A stretch of DNA of 64,000 nt from an uncultured Clostridia bacterium (GTDB lineage: Bacteria > Bacillota > Clostridia > Oscillospirales > Ruminococcaceae), in NCBI GenBank assembly GCA_947625195.1, contig CANQNK010000001.1:124001-188000 (forward strand). Reading direction: 5' to 3'. This document shows, one piece after another, positions 40,899 through 49,787 of this stretch. Both the position numbers and the translations under genes were made by a program. The first letter of the stretch is position 1. Each line of letters starts with the position of its first letter. The notes beneath the pieces are model-generated. The model ran no database searches, had not been told where the DNA came from, and saw only the letters and a list, made by a program, of their open reading frames with translations.

Positions 40899-43769
40899 AT
40901 GAAAAATTCCAAGTATATAACCGTTATAGGTCTTGAAATACACGCGGAGCTTTTGACAAACTCAAAGGTTTTCTGCACTTGTAGCGCAGAGTTCGGAGGA
41001 GACCAGAACACAAGATGCTGTCCTGTGTGCTCGGGAATGCCGGGAACTCTTCCGGTTATAAACCAGACAGCCGTTGAATATGCGGTAAAGGCCGGATTTG
41101 CTCTTAATTGTGATATCAATAAATTTTCGGTGTTTGACAGAAAAAACTATTTTTATCCCGACCTGCCGAAGGCGTATCAGATATCGCAGCTTAATCTTCC
41201 CCTTTGCATAAACGGTCTTGTGCCTATTGAGGTTGACGGAAAGAAGAAAAACATAAGGATAAACAGAATACACTTAGAGGAGGACGCGGGAAAGCTCGTT
41301 CACGATGACTTTAACGGATTATCACTTGCCGACTACAACCGCTGCGGAATACCGCTTATCGAGATCGTAACCGAGCCTGACATTTCTTCCGCTGAGGAGG
41401 CTAAGGCATTTGTCGAGCAGATCTCGCTTCTGCTTCAATACGCAGGAGTGTGCGACTGTAAAATGGAGCAGGGTTCATTGAGATGCGATGTAAACATCTC
41501 CCTTATGAAGCCGGAGGACAAAGAGTTCGGAACACGTGCGGAGATAAAGAACCTAAACTCTATAAAGGCGGTGGGCAGAGCTATTGAGTATGAGGAAAGA
41601 CGGCAGTCTCTGCTGCTTGACGCGGGCAAGAGAGTTATTCAGGAGACCAGAAGATATAACGACAACCGCGACGAGACAAAGTCTATGAGAAATAAGGAAA
41701 ACGCGCACGACTACAGATATTTTCCAGAGCCTGATATTTTGCAGGTAAACTTTACCGACGAGATGCTCGATGATATAAAAGCAAAACTTCCAGAGCTTCC
41801 AAACAAGAGGATCTTAAGATACACCGATGAATACGGGTTGTCACAGGCGGACGCTAAAATCCTTATCGGAAACAAGATAATCTCTGACTTTTTTGACGAG
41901 TCGCTTAAAACTTATGACAATCCCAAGAGCGTATGCGCTTTTATCCTGACGGAGTTTATGAGAAGAATAAACCTTGGCGAGATCGACGTAAACAGCTTAA
42001 GCTTTACGCCCGCCGATTTTGCAGAGCTTGTAAAAATGGCGGACGAGGAAAAGGTATCCAAAAACGATGCAAAGGCCATTTTCAGAAAAATGGTGGAGAC
42101 TTCACAAAAGCCGCTTGATATTGCGCAAAAAGAGGGGTATCTTATCGTTGTTGATACCAACAGGGTAGACGAGGCGATTGACAAGCTTTTAAGCGAAAGC
42201 AAAACGCAGGTAACACAGTATCAAAACGGAGAGCAGAAGGTTTTCGGCTTCTTTATGGGAAGCTTGACAAAGGCTCTTAAGGGCGTGGCAACGCCAAAGG
42301 TCATTAAGGAGCGTCTTGAAAGTAAGCTTAAGAGCGTGGCAGCGGATAAGTCCGAGGTAAAGACAGAGACTGACATAAGCGAGGAAAAGAACACAGATAA
42401 GCTTACCGCTTATAAAAATGAAAATAAGTATGAACCGAAACAGGACAATGAGTATTTTAAAATGGTGGGCGGTAATGACGTTTTAGCGGAATTTAAGCTT
42501 ACCGATGCCACCGAGCATATTGGCGAAAATATTTCACTTTCCGCCTGCGTTCACAGGATAAAGAATATGGGAAAGGTTTCGTTTATTGCTCTCAGAACGG
42601 GAGAGTATGTCGTTCAGGCTGTGTACTCCGACAAATGCAAAGACTCCATCGAAGGACTGAGAGAGGGTCAGTATGTACGGGTGAGCGGAGTTGTAAACGT
42701 AAACCCGAAGGATCCAAACGGCGTTGAGATAGTGCTTGAAAGCATAAGTCTTATTTCAAAGCCAAAGGAGGAGTACCCGCTTAAGATTTCCCAGAGAAGG
42801 CTTGACTGCTCTATTGAGGTAAATCTCGACAACAGAAGCGTTTCTTTGAGAAACCCGTATGAAAGAGCGGTATTCAAGCTTCAAGAGGGCATCGTGCACG
42901 GTATGCACGAGTTTATGAGGGCAAACGGCTTTACAGAGATCCACACGCCGAAAATCGTTGCTCAGGGCGCAGAGGGCGGAGCGAATATATTTAAGATAGA
43001 CTACTTCCAGAAGCCTGCGTTTTTGAATCAGTCGCCGCAGTTTTATAAGCAGACGGCAGTTGCGTTTTTTGACAGGGTGTATGAGATAGCGCCGGTTTAC
43101 AGGGCGGAAAAGCATGCCACAAGCCGTCATATAAACGAATATGTCGGGCTTGATTTTGAAATGGGCTATATTGACAGTATGTACGACGTAATGAATATGG
43201 AGACGGCAATGCTTCGCCATATTATGGAGTATATAAAGAAAAATTACGAATATGAGATAAAGCTTATCGGGGTGGATGTACCGACTGTCGGGGATATTCC
43301 GTCAATAAAGTTTTCTGATGCCTTAACGCTTTTGAGAGGAAAAAGCGTAAGCACCAAGTTTGATCTTGATCCTGAGGACGAGGTGAAACTGGGCGAATAT
43401 GCAAAGGAGAAGTATGACAGCGACTTTATCTTTATCACACATTTTCCAAGCTCAAAGCCGCCGTTTTATGCAATGGACAGCAGAGAGGACAAGAGAGTTG
43501 CGTATAAGTTTGACCTTTTGTTTAGAGGGCTTGAGATAACCTCAGGAGGACAGAGAATTCACGACTACGACGAGCAGGTCGAAAAGATGATAAGACAGGG
43601 ACTTGACCCGAAGGATTTTGAAAACTACCTTGAGGCGCACAGGTACGGGCTTCCACCGCACGGGGGATTGGGAATAGGACTTGAGCGGCTTTTGATGAAG
43701 CTTATCAAGGCGCAGAACATTCGCACTGCATCAATGTTCCCGAGAGATATAAACAGGCTTTTGCCGTAA
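40899..43769 (+). CDS. gatB-aspS: GatB fused to archaeal-type aspartyl-tRNA synthetase
   Basis: 956 residues in one uninterrupted frame. Residues 1 to about 480 are a complete GatB: VIGLEIHAELLTNSKVFC, NRIHLEEDAGKLVHD, RCGIPLIEIVTEPDI, and a full YqeY-like tail ending FGFFMGSLTKALKGVATPKV. A charged linker (about 481-522) follows. Residues about 523-956 are an archaeal/eukaryotic-type AspRS of normal length: OB-fold anticodon domain (CVHRIKNMGKVSFIALRTGE), motif 2 in VYRAEKHATSRHINEYVGLDFEM, SGGQRIHDYDEQ, and motif 3 GLGIGLERLLMKL. A non-discriminating AspRS would make Asp-tRNA(Asn), which GatB amidates to Asn-tRNA(Asn), so enzyme and corrector are tethered. ATG 40899 is chosen by GAAAGG upstream. 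Non-discriminating specificity is inferred from the fusion, not read from residues. Confidence 0.93.
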   Translation: MKNSKYITVIGLEIHAELLTNSKVFCTCSAEFGGDQNTRCCPVCSGMPGTLPVINQTAVEYAVKAGFALNCDINKFSVFDRKNYFYPDLPKAYQISQLNLPLCINGLVPIEVDGKKKNIRINRIHLEEDAGKLVHDDFNGLSLADYNRCGIPLIEIVTEPDISSAEEAKAFVEQISLLLQYAGVCDCKMEQGSLRCDVNISLMKPEDKEFGTRAEIKNLNSIKAVGRAIEYEERRQSLLLDAGKRVIQETRRYNDNRDETKSMRNKENAHDYRYFPEPDILQVNFTDEMLDDIKAKLPELPNKRILRYTDEYGLSQADAKILIGNKIISDFFDESLKTYDNPKSVCAFILTEFMRRINLGEIDVNSLSFTPADFAELVKMADEEKVSKNDAKAIFRKMVETSQKPLDIAQKEGYLIVVDTNRVDEAIDKLLSESKTQVTQYQNGEQKVFGFFMGSLTKALKGVATPKVIKERLESKLKSVAADKSEVKTETDISEEKNTDKLTAYKNENKYEPKQDNEYFKMVGGNDVLAEFKLTDATEHIGENISLSACVHRIKNMGKVSFIALRTGEYVVQAVYSDKCKDSIEGLREGQYVRVSGVVNVNPKDPNGVEIVLESISLISKPKEEYPLKISQRRLDCSIEVNLDNRSVSLRNPYERAVFKLQEGIVHGMHEFMRANGFTEIHTPKIVAQGAEGGANIFKIDYFQKPAFLNQSPQFYKQTAVAFFDRVYEIAPVYRAEKHATSRHINEYVGLDFEMGYIDSMYDVMNMETAMLRHIMEYIKKNYEYEIKLIGVDVPTVGDIPSIKFSDALTLLRGKSVSTKFDLDPEDEVKLGEYAKEKYDSDFIFITHFPSSKPPFYAMDSREDKRVAYKFDLLFRGLEITSGGQRIHDYDEQVEKMIRQGLDPKDFENYLEAHRYGLPPHGGLGIGLERLLMKLIKAQNIRTASMFPRDINRLLP

Positions 43770-43835
43770 AGATCTCTCATAGCTTTCACAATATCGTATT
43801 AAGATATACGTATTTTTACGAAAGGAAAACGTACA

Positions 43836-45089
43836 ATGATGAAAAAAATACTGGCAGGTTGTATATCCATAGTATTAACATTAAGCTTGCTTTGCGCATG
43901 CTCAGACGATGATACTTCAAAAAAGAGCTCTTCTGCAAGCGCGGTGACAAACTCATCTGACGGCACATCAAAGTCAACCGAAGAGGCTTCTGAGGAGGAG
44001 ACAACTGAGGTTCCCGATCCCAGCCTTACAGAAAATGGAGAGCCGATAGATACTGAAAATCTCGTTATGTGCACAATTGACGGAAATGATGTAAGCTTTG
44101 ACGAGTATCGATATAACTACTATTATTTCGTAGCAAACTATGGGTCAAGCTTTGGCGTTACAGCGGACGAAATGGCAGATCTAGATGAGGATGAAAAGCA
44201 GGAGCGTTTTGATACTCTAAAGGAAAACATTATGACTTTTATGAAGGGCACATATGTATATATGAAGTATGCCGCAGATAACGGAATCTCCCTTACCGAT
44301 GAGGAAAAAAAGGAGTGCGGACAGGAGATTGCCAAGATTAAGGAAGAGGAAAAAGACGGCTATTCCGATTATCTCAAGCAGAGATACCTGACAGAGGACT
44401 ATTTTAAAAAGCTTATTGAGCAGACTAAACTTGCCGGAAAGGTACAAAAGAGCTTTGATTTGTCTGACGATGAGTTTTTGGATGTGGCTGAGGATGATCT
44501 GATTCTTGTCAAGCACATTATGATACCGTTCGGTTATGATATAACGCCTAGCGACGAAACGCTTAAAAGCATGGGAGTCACAAACTTTTCATCTATGACA
44601 AACGTTCAGAAAATGAGTGTATTGCCGACTGCTTTTAAAAACCTGTCAAACGAGGAGCAGGAAAAAGAAAAGAAAAAGGCGAAACAGCACGCCGAGGAAA
44701 TTTATAAAAAAGCAAAAGGCGGAGAGGACTTTGACAGCCTGATAAAGGAATACGGATTTGACGGGGGAATGGACGCATACAGCGGCGGCTATCTTCTGGG
44801 CGATTTTTATACCACATACGATGAAAGCTTTACGAAGGCGTCAATTGCTCTTGAAACGGGTGAGTTAAGCCAACCGGTAGAAACCAGTTACGGATATCAT
44901 ATCATTAAAAGGGTTCCGGTTGACAGGGAGTATATTAAGGCAAACATTGAGAATGAGGATTCAGAAAACACCTTTAAGGACGAGTACGTGTCCTCAATGG
45001 AATACTATACCTTAAAAAAGTTGATGGATTCTGTAAAGGTTGAGGAGTCTGATGTCCTTAAAAACTTAAAGTACGGAGATTTAAAGTAA
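43836..45089 (+). CDS. Parvulin-type peptidyl-prolyl isomerase lipoprotein
   Basis: 417 residues. The signal peptide ends with the lipobox LLCAC, followed by a Ser/Thr/Glu-rich linker (about 22-65). A SurA/PrsA-like helical chaperone region with VSFDEYRYNYYYFVANYG spans about 75-220. The parvulin domain (about 230-365) has LVKHIMIPFG, FDSLIKEYGFDGGMDAYSGG and the substrate-site strand QPVETSYGYHIIKRV. It probably folds exported proteins at the outer face of the membrane, like PrsA. Two adjacent ATGs (43836, 43839) are possible. Single gene with its own terminator. Confidence 0.9.
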   Translation: MMKKILAGCISIVLTLSLLCACSDDDTSKKSSSASAVTNSSDGTSKSTEEASEEETTEVPDPSLTENGEPIDTENLVMCTIDGNDVSFDEYRYNYYYFVANYGSSFGVTADEMADLDEDEKQERFDTLKENIMTFMKGTYVYMKYAADNGISLTDEEKKECGQEIAKIKEEEKDGYSDYLKQRYLTEDYFKKLIEQTKLAGKVQKSFDLSDDEFLDVAEDDLILVKHIMIPFGYDITPSDETLKSMGVTNFSSMTNVQKMSVLPTAFKNLSNEEQEKEKKKAKQHAEEIYKKAKGGEDFDSLIKEYGFDGGMDAYSGGYLLGDFYTTYDESFTKASIALETGELSQPVETSYGYHIIKRVPVDREYIKANIENEDSENTFKDEYVSSMEYYTLKKLMDSVKVEESDVLKNLKYGDLK

Positions 45090-45110
45090 AAGCAAAAAGC
45101 AAAATATTAC

Positions 45111-45137
45111 GCCCCGAACTGCTTGTTCGGGGCGTTT
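45111..45137. terminator. Terminator between the PPIase and DD-carboxypeptidase genes
   Basis: GCCCCGAAC and GTTCGGGGC form a perfect 9-bp stem with a 5-base loop followed by GTTTTC, between convergent genes. Confidence 0.9.
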
Positions 45138-45149
45138 TCACAATATAGT

Positions 45150-46526
45150 TTATTGGTCGTCCTCGTCATGGTAATCTTCTAAGGAGCGGTATTTTTCTTT
45201 TATCTGCATAACTCTTTTTTTGCTTCTTCTGTGAACATATACAAAGAATACCACACTGTAAACCAGAATTATCACAGCGATAATTATTACGGCTATTTTA
45301 AACTGTGTGGAGGTGAAAAAGTTTGCGGCAACGGTAACGGTTGCCTCGCCTTTTGCTTTTAAGACGTCCTTTGTTGCAACAAGATCGCTTTTTGCTACCG
45401 TTTGGCCGTTGTATAAAAATTCTACCGTACCTAAGGTGTCTCCTGCGTAAATGGGAGCGATAATGTTGTCGCTTATAGTGATTTTACGCTCCAGCTTGTC
45501 GATAGGAATATCATTTCTCCAAATAGCGGCAACCTCGTTTACCGGCTTCAGGTTTACATATCCATCGCCCTGAGCGTACTCAACCTTGGTATCGGTGATC
45601 TCTTCGTTTTCTTTTATAAAGGTTTGGTAGGAAAGATTATCATATGCCCACATATAAAGAGCCTTGTGATCTGCGCAGTTATAATACGTCTCGTTCCCGT
45701 CGTCGTCATAACCGGGAGCACCCATAGTAATACACAGGTACGAGTATCCGTTCTTTTCGGCAACAGAGGCAAGACATCTTCCCGCAGTATCAAGATAACC
45801 CGTTTTAATTCCGCTGACATATCCGTAATAGTAATCGCTTTCAGCGTCAAGAAGCTTGTTTGTAGTACTTAAATAGGTGCCGTTTTCCATAGTGTAACCT
45901 GATTTTGAGGTTATCTCTGTAAATATAGGGTAGTTGTTTATGGCATATCGGCAAAGCTTTGCAAGATCGGCACAGGTCGTAATGTTAGATTTCTGTCCCT
46001 CTATTTCAAGACCGTGGGCGTTGTAAAACGCAGTGTCAGTCATTTTAAGTGCCGAAGCCTTTTCGTTCATGAGCTTTATAAAGCCCTCAAGGCTGCCGCC
46101 TACGTTTACAGCCAGAATGTTTGCCGCCTCACACGCGGAGGGTATCATAAGAGCACAGAGAAGGTCGTAATATGTAAGCTCCTCGTTCGGCTCGATTCCA
46201 GCGTTGGAATAGTTAGTGTCGTAAAGCTCGGTAAAAGCCTCATCTCCCGCAGAAATTTTTTGGGTTTTCAGCGCTTCAAGATTCTCCTTGAATTTATCCA
46301 GAACCACTACGCAGGTCATAATTTTAGTTAGAGAAGCAGGAACTCTTTTTTCGTCCGCTTTTTTATTTATTATAACTTCTCCTGTTTCCAGATTTTCCAT
46401 GTAAGCCGCTTCGCTCATAATGCTAACACCCTCAGGCTCAAAGGTGTAGGCGTCTGTTCTGATAAGTACCGGAAGCGCATATGTAAGTACAATAACAAAA
46501 ACAGTAATAAAACTAAGCTTTTTCAT
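45150..46526 (-). CDS. D-alanyl-D-alanine carboxypeptidase (PBP5/DacF-like)
   Basis: 458 residues. An N-terminal signal sequence precedes a penicillin-binding domain with the nucleophile motif SxxK in PASLTKIM and the KTG box in VSGIKTGYLDTAGRCL. The middle SxN motif is replaced by Ser-Ala-Cys in IPSACEAANILA. A C-terminal beta domain (about 300-390) is followed by a membrane helix (about 405-430) and a basic/acidic cytosolic tail (HRRSKKRVMQIKEK), so the enzyme is anchored at the C-terminus. It trims the terminal D-Ala of peptidoglycan stems. ATG 46526 has AAAGGAG upstream. Confidence 0.92.
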   Translation of the reverse strand: MKKLSFITVFVIVLTYALPVLIRTDAYTFEPEGVSIMSEAAYMENLETGEVIINKKADEKRVPASLTKIMTCVVVLDKFKENLEALKTQKISAGDEAFTELYDTNYSNAGIEPNEELTYYDLLCALMIPSACEAANILAVNVGGSLEGFIKLMNEKASALKMTDTAFYNAHGLEIEGQKSNITTCADLAKLCRYAINNYPIFTEITSKSGYTMENGTYLSTTNKLLDAESDYYYGYVSGIKTGYLDTAGRCLASVAEKNGYSYLCITMGAPGYDDDGNETYYNCADHKALYMWAYDNLSYQTFIKENEEITDTKVEYAQGDGYVNLKPVNEVAAIWRNDIPIDKLERKITISDNIIAPIYAGDTLGTVEFLYNGQTVAKSDLVATKDVLKAKGEATVTVAANFFTSTQFKIAVIIIAVIILVYSVVFFVYVHRRSKKRVMQIKEKYRSLEDYHDEDDQ

Positions 46527-46691
46527 AATATCTCCTTTAAAGATCACGTTTTATATAATTTGAAGGTTTTTACAGCGTTTTTCTAGCAAGCCGTATTTAT
46601 AATATTTAGAAACCTAAAGGTTGTCAGGTTAAGTTTCAAGCTTAATTATATCAAAAATATCCTGAAAAGAAAAGCATTTTTTGTACTTTTA

Positions 46692-47426
46692 TTAGTTAAT
46701 GATATAAAGAGTATAACCTGCTTTTTTTCCTATCTTTCGGACAATTTTGAGATAATTAAGTATATTAAGACTGATCTGCGCGCATTTTAAGTGAATCTTT
46801 GCGGCATTTGCAAAATCATTAGAGCAGAAAATATCCGGCAGCCCGTCGGGAATAAACGCTCTGTAATCGTCGGCGCAGGAAAGTATAAGCTCCTCTTCAA
46901 TATCTGTAGGAATCTTATCTCCCTTTTCGTATAATGATTTTCTTCGCTTGGTCTTACTTTGTCTGGGATATCGGAAATCCTGTGCTTTAATGACAGGTAT
47001 TATAACTGTCATATTTGGATTGTCAAGCGTATACTTTATCCCGTAAAGCTCGTACATAGCGTCATACATCGTACCCTTTAAGGGAGATTTTCGGCTGCGT
47101 ACCGGATTTTTATTCTCATCGGTCCAGATTATCAGGTTTTCGCTTATGATAGGGTGAACAACCGTTACCGGACAGTATTCAAGAAAGATATCCAGCTTTT
47201 TTTGCAGTTTAAAAAGCTGGTGCGTCTGAATTTCAATTATTCCGTTTTCTCCGGCTATATCAGCGTAAAATTTGCCTATTTTTACCTCTCTGTTTATATC
47301 TTCCGGTTCATAATATTTTTTTAGCACCGCGTGTATGCTCTTTTCTGCAAGAGTGCCTATGCCATTTTTTACATGAGCGCTTTGCCTTACGCTTTCGCAG
47401 GCTGACAGAAATCTTTCTCTATCCAT
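46692..47426 (-). CDS. Unrecognised protein with PD-(D/E)XK-like core
   Basis: 244 residues that I cannot assign to a named family. The core KIGKFYADIAGENGIIEIQTHQL has the spacing of a PD-(D/E)XK nuclease active site (Asp, then Glu-Ile-Gln in place of ExK). A Lys/Arg-rich stretch (SKTKRRKSL) sits in the middle, and the C-terminus (LNYLKIVRKIGKKAGYTLYI) could be a small DNA-binding helical motif. The start overlaps the end of the PHP-domain gene by 8 bases, so the two are co-translated. The pairing suggests two steps acting on one nucleic-acid or phosphoester substrate. Nuclease activity is a hypothesis. Confidence 0.6.
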   Translation of the reverse strand: MDRERFLSACESVRQSAHVKNGIGTLAEKSIHAVLKKYYEPEDINREVKIGKFYADIAGENGIIEIQTHQLFKLQKKLDIFLEYCPVTVVHPIISENLIIWTDENKNPVRSRKSPLKGTMYDAMYELYGIKYTLDNPNMTVIIPVIKAQDFRYPRQSKTKRRKSLYEKGDKIPTDIEEELILSCADDYRAFIPDGLPDIFCSNDFANAAKIHLKCAQISLNILNYLKIVRKIGKKAGYTLYIIN

Positions 47427-48282
47427 ATCTGCGCTGCGATGCTGCTTCAGGCTGATTATTCTCTTTGAGCCAATAAAGCGGTTTTCTGGGCTTATGACGG
47501 CGCATATAATGTGATAATTGCGCTTTTCTGAAAATCCTCACGGGAGTTGCAATAACTGTCAGAAAAATATTATAAAAATGAAACAGAAATCCTAACGGAA
47601 AGGCGTTTGTAAGTATGGGGTGCTTTCTTCTGTACCGCTGACTGCCGCCAACGCGTATTACCTTTCGATTTAATATAGCCTCAATAAGGTCGTTTGTTGT
47701 ATTTACTTCGGCGTTTATTATTGAATATGCCTCGCCTATGGTATCCGTCTTGTGCGAGTCGCTGCCTCCGGTGCAGGGGAGATTCCACGACTTTGCAAGC
47801 CTTAAAGCCTTTTCATTATCTGATATGTATTCGGAAGTGTTGAATACCTCCATAAAATCAAACTGTGAAAGGTACTTTCTGTATTTTGATTCCCTGCCCC
47901 TCATGATCGACAGAAACTTTGCGCCGTATGGGTGGGCGGGTCCTATTATTCCGCCAAAAAAGTGTGTTATCTGTATAAGGGATTTTAACCGCATTCCTCT
48001 TGCTTCAAAAAGCTTAGGACTTACGTTTTCGGGCATTATGACGATAAAGTGTCCGTGATCCACTGTATCATATTCAATACCCTGTAAAACACGGAAATTC
48101 TCAACTTGCTTATCATTTGATTCTCTCCACTTCCGTGCGGCACGGTAGCTGTCGTGGTCGGTTACAAGCATTCCGTCAAAGCCTTTTTCTTTAAGTATTT
48201 TCGCATATTCAAATACCGAAACCTTACCGTCCGGAGAGCCTTCACTGGTATGACAGTGAAGGTCAAATTTCATATAAGGCAT
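47419..48282 (-). CDS. PHP-domain metal-dependent phosphoesterase
   Basis: 287 residues. PHP motifs in order: FDLHCHTSEGSPDG (motif 1), GMLVTDHDSYRAA (motif 2), LQGIEYDTVDHGHFIVI, GPAHPYGAKF (motif 3) and TGGSDSHKTDTIGE (motif 4). All the metal-binding His and Asp positions of stand-alone PHP phosphoesterases appear present. The last 60 residues form a basic, partly hydrophobic extension (LGFLFHFYNIFLTVIATPVRIF) that could associate with the membrane. It lies upstream of, and overlaps, the PD-(D/E)XK-like gene. The substrate is unknown. Confidence 0.85.
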   Translation of the reverse strand: MPYMKFDLHCHTSEGSPDGKVSVFEYAKILKEKGFDGMLVTDHDSYRAARKWRESNDKQVENFRVLQGIEYDTVDHGHFIVIMPENVSPKLFEARGMRLKSLIQITHFFGGIIGPAHPYGAKFLSIMRGRESKYRKYLSQFDFMEVFNTSEYISDNEKALRLAKSWNLPCTGGSDSHKTDTIGEAYSIINAEVNTTNDLIEAILNRKVIRVGGSQRYRRKHPILTNAFPLGFLFHFYNIFLTVIATPVRIFRKAQLSHYMRRHKPRKPLYWLKENNQPEAASQRRYG

Positions 48283-48400
48283 TATATTATATATCCTCTC
48301 TTACTTGTTATCAGCATTTTACCACATTTCTCGGCGTTTTTCAAGTGTCTTACCTTTGTTTGACAGTTGAGTCTATGCAAGGCGTTTTTAATTAAGTGTA

Positions 48401-48436
48401 TTTTGCACAAAAATATATTAACAGTATTGTGCAAAA
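48401..48436. promoter_or_regulatory. TTTTGCACAA inverted repeat upstream of fruK-like gene
   Basis: TTTTGCACAA (48401-48410) and its exact complement TTGTGCAAAA (48427-48436) are 16 bases apart in the intergenic region between the divergent PHP and PfkB genes. Related TTTGCACAA sequence also occurs in front of the hydrogenase operon. An operator is likely; the regulator is unknown. Confidence 0.5.
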
Positions 48437-48529
48437 GGTAGATAATAAAGGAAAATATATAAAAACGGTTAACAACTGAGGGATGAAATGTTAGAATTAG
48501 GTTTAACAAACGCAAGGAGGTCAAAATTT

Positions 48530-49432
48530 GTGATATATACTGTCAGTTTAAATCCTGCGTGGGATTACGTTATGTGTGTGGACGATTTCAAAATGGGCAT
48601 GACCAACAGAACAAATGCGCAAAGCCTTATACCCGGAGGAAAGGGAATAAACGTGTCAGCTGTTTTAAAGGAACTGGGACACGAAAGCATTGCCCTTGGT
48701 TTTACGGCGGGCTTTATCGGAAAAGCACTTGAAAGGGAGGTTGAACTGTGTGGCATAAAAACGGATTTCATTCATCTGAAAAAGGGTATGACCAGAATCA
48801 ACATAAAGCTTAAAACCGAAACAGAAACCGAAATAAACGGTATTGGTCCTAAAATAGATCAAAATGCGGTTGATATGCTGTTTGCAAAGCTTGATACTCT
48901 TTCACAAGGAGATATACTGGTGCTTGCGGGAAGTATTCCGTCTGGTATTCCGGACAATGTTTACAGTGAAATTCTTAAACGCCTTGACGGAAGGGGAATA
49001 ATGTTTACGGTAGATGCGCAAAAGGAACTGCTTTTAAGTGTGCTTAAATACGGGCCGTTTTTAACAAAGCCGAATATTCACGAGCTGAGGGAAATTTTCG
49101 GTGATGATGTTAAAACGGACGAAGATATAATTACAGCTGCAAAAGAGCTTCAGCAGATGGGCGCTCAAAACGTATTGGTATCTATGGCAAAGGACGGAGC
49201 AATTTTGTTGGACGAATACGGGCGTATTCACAGAATCAGTGCGGCAAAGGGCAGGGTAATCAATTCTGTCGGTGCGGGAGATTCAATGGTAGCGGGTTTT
49301 TTAGCGGGATATTTAAAGCATAAGAATTATGATGACGCGCTTAAGCTGGCAACAGCTGCTGGAGGCGCAGCCGCTTTTTCAAATGGTCTTGCAAAAAGAG
49401 AGCTTATTGATGAGATTTTAAAAACTCTTTGA
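48530..49432 (+). CDS. fruK: 1-phosphofructokinase family (PfkB) kinase
   Basis: 300 residues from GTG 48530, chosen because AAGGAGG lies 9-10 bases upstream; ATG 48488 would add 14 atypical residues. PfkB sugar-kinase features: IYTVSLNPAWDYVMCV, PGGKGINVSAVLKELG, LVLAGSIPSGIPD, and the C-terminal anion hole and catalytic Asp in NSVGAGDSMVAGFLAGYL. It resembles 1-phosphofructokinases and tagatose-6-phosphate kinases most. No PTS gene adjoins it, so fructose-1-phosphate as substrate is probable rather than certain. Confidence 0.88.
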   Translation: MIYTVSLNPAWDYVMCVDDFKMGMTNRTNAQSLIPGGKGINVSAVLKELGHESIALGFTAGFIGKALEREVELCGIKTDFIHLKKGMTRINIKLKTETETEINGIGPKIDQNAVDMLFAKLDTLSQGDILVLAGSIPSGIPDNVYSEILKRLDGRGIMFTVDAQKELLLSVLKYGPFLTKPNIHELREIFGDDVKTDEDIITAAKELQQMGAQNVLVSMAKDGAILLDEYGRIHRISAAKGRVINSVGAGDSMVAGFLAGYLKHKNYDDALKLATAAGGAAAFSNGLAKRELIDEILKTL

Positions 49433-49787
49433 CAGATAATTTTTTGAGAAGTTTTGTATGGCGGAGAACCGGTGCTTTTATGATTTTAAATGTAAATTTT
49501 CAATTAATAATTAAAACGGGTTAAACTTATAACAGGTGATAAAGCATAGATTTTTGGCATTTTTAACAAATCAAAGGTAGTTATTTGCATATATTACATA
49601 ATAAATTAAATGAATTAAATAATTCAGCAAAATATCTGAAAATAAGGTTATTGACAAAAGCATTTTTAGTGATATAATAAATTTAGGAATAGAATAGAAA
49701 TAAATAAGCACAAAACTTGCATTTTCAGCATATAAAATGTTGGAGTGCATTTTAAGAAATATAAATATTACGAGGAGGAGGTTTTTT
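49433..49787 (+). promoter_or_regulatory. Promoter region of the first surface protein
   Basis: 355 AT-rich non-coding bases. TTGACA (49651-49656), a 16-base spacer and TATAAT (49673-49678) form a strong promoter about 110 bases before the start codon. I see nothing else of note. Confidence 0.7.
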
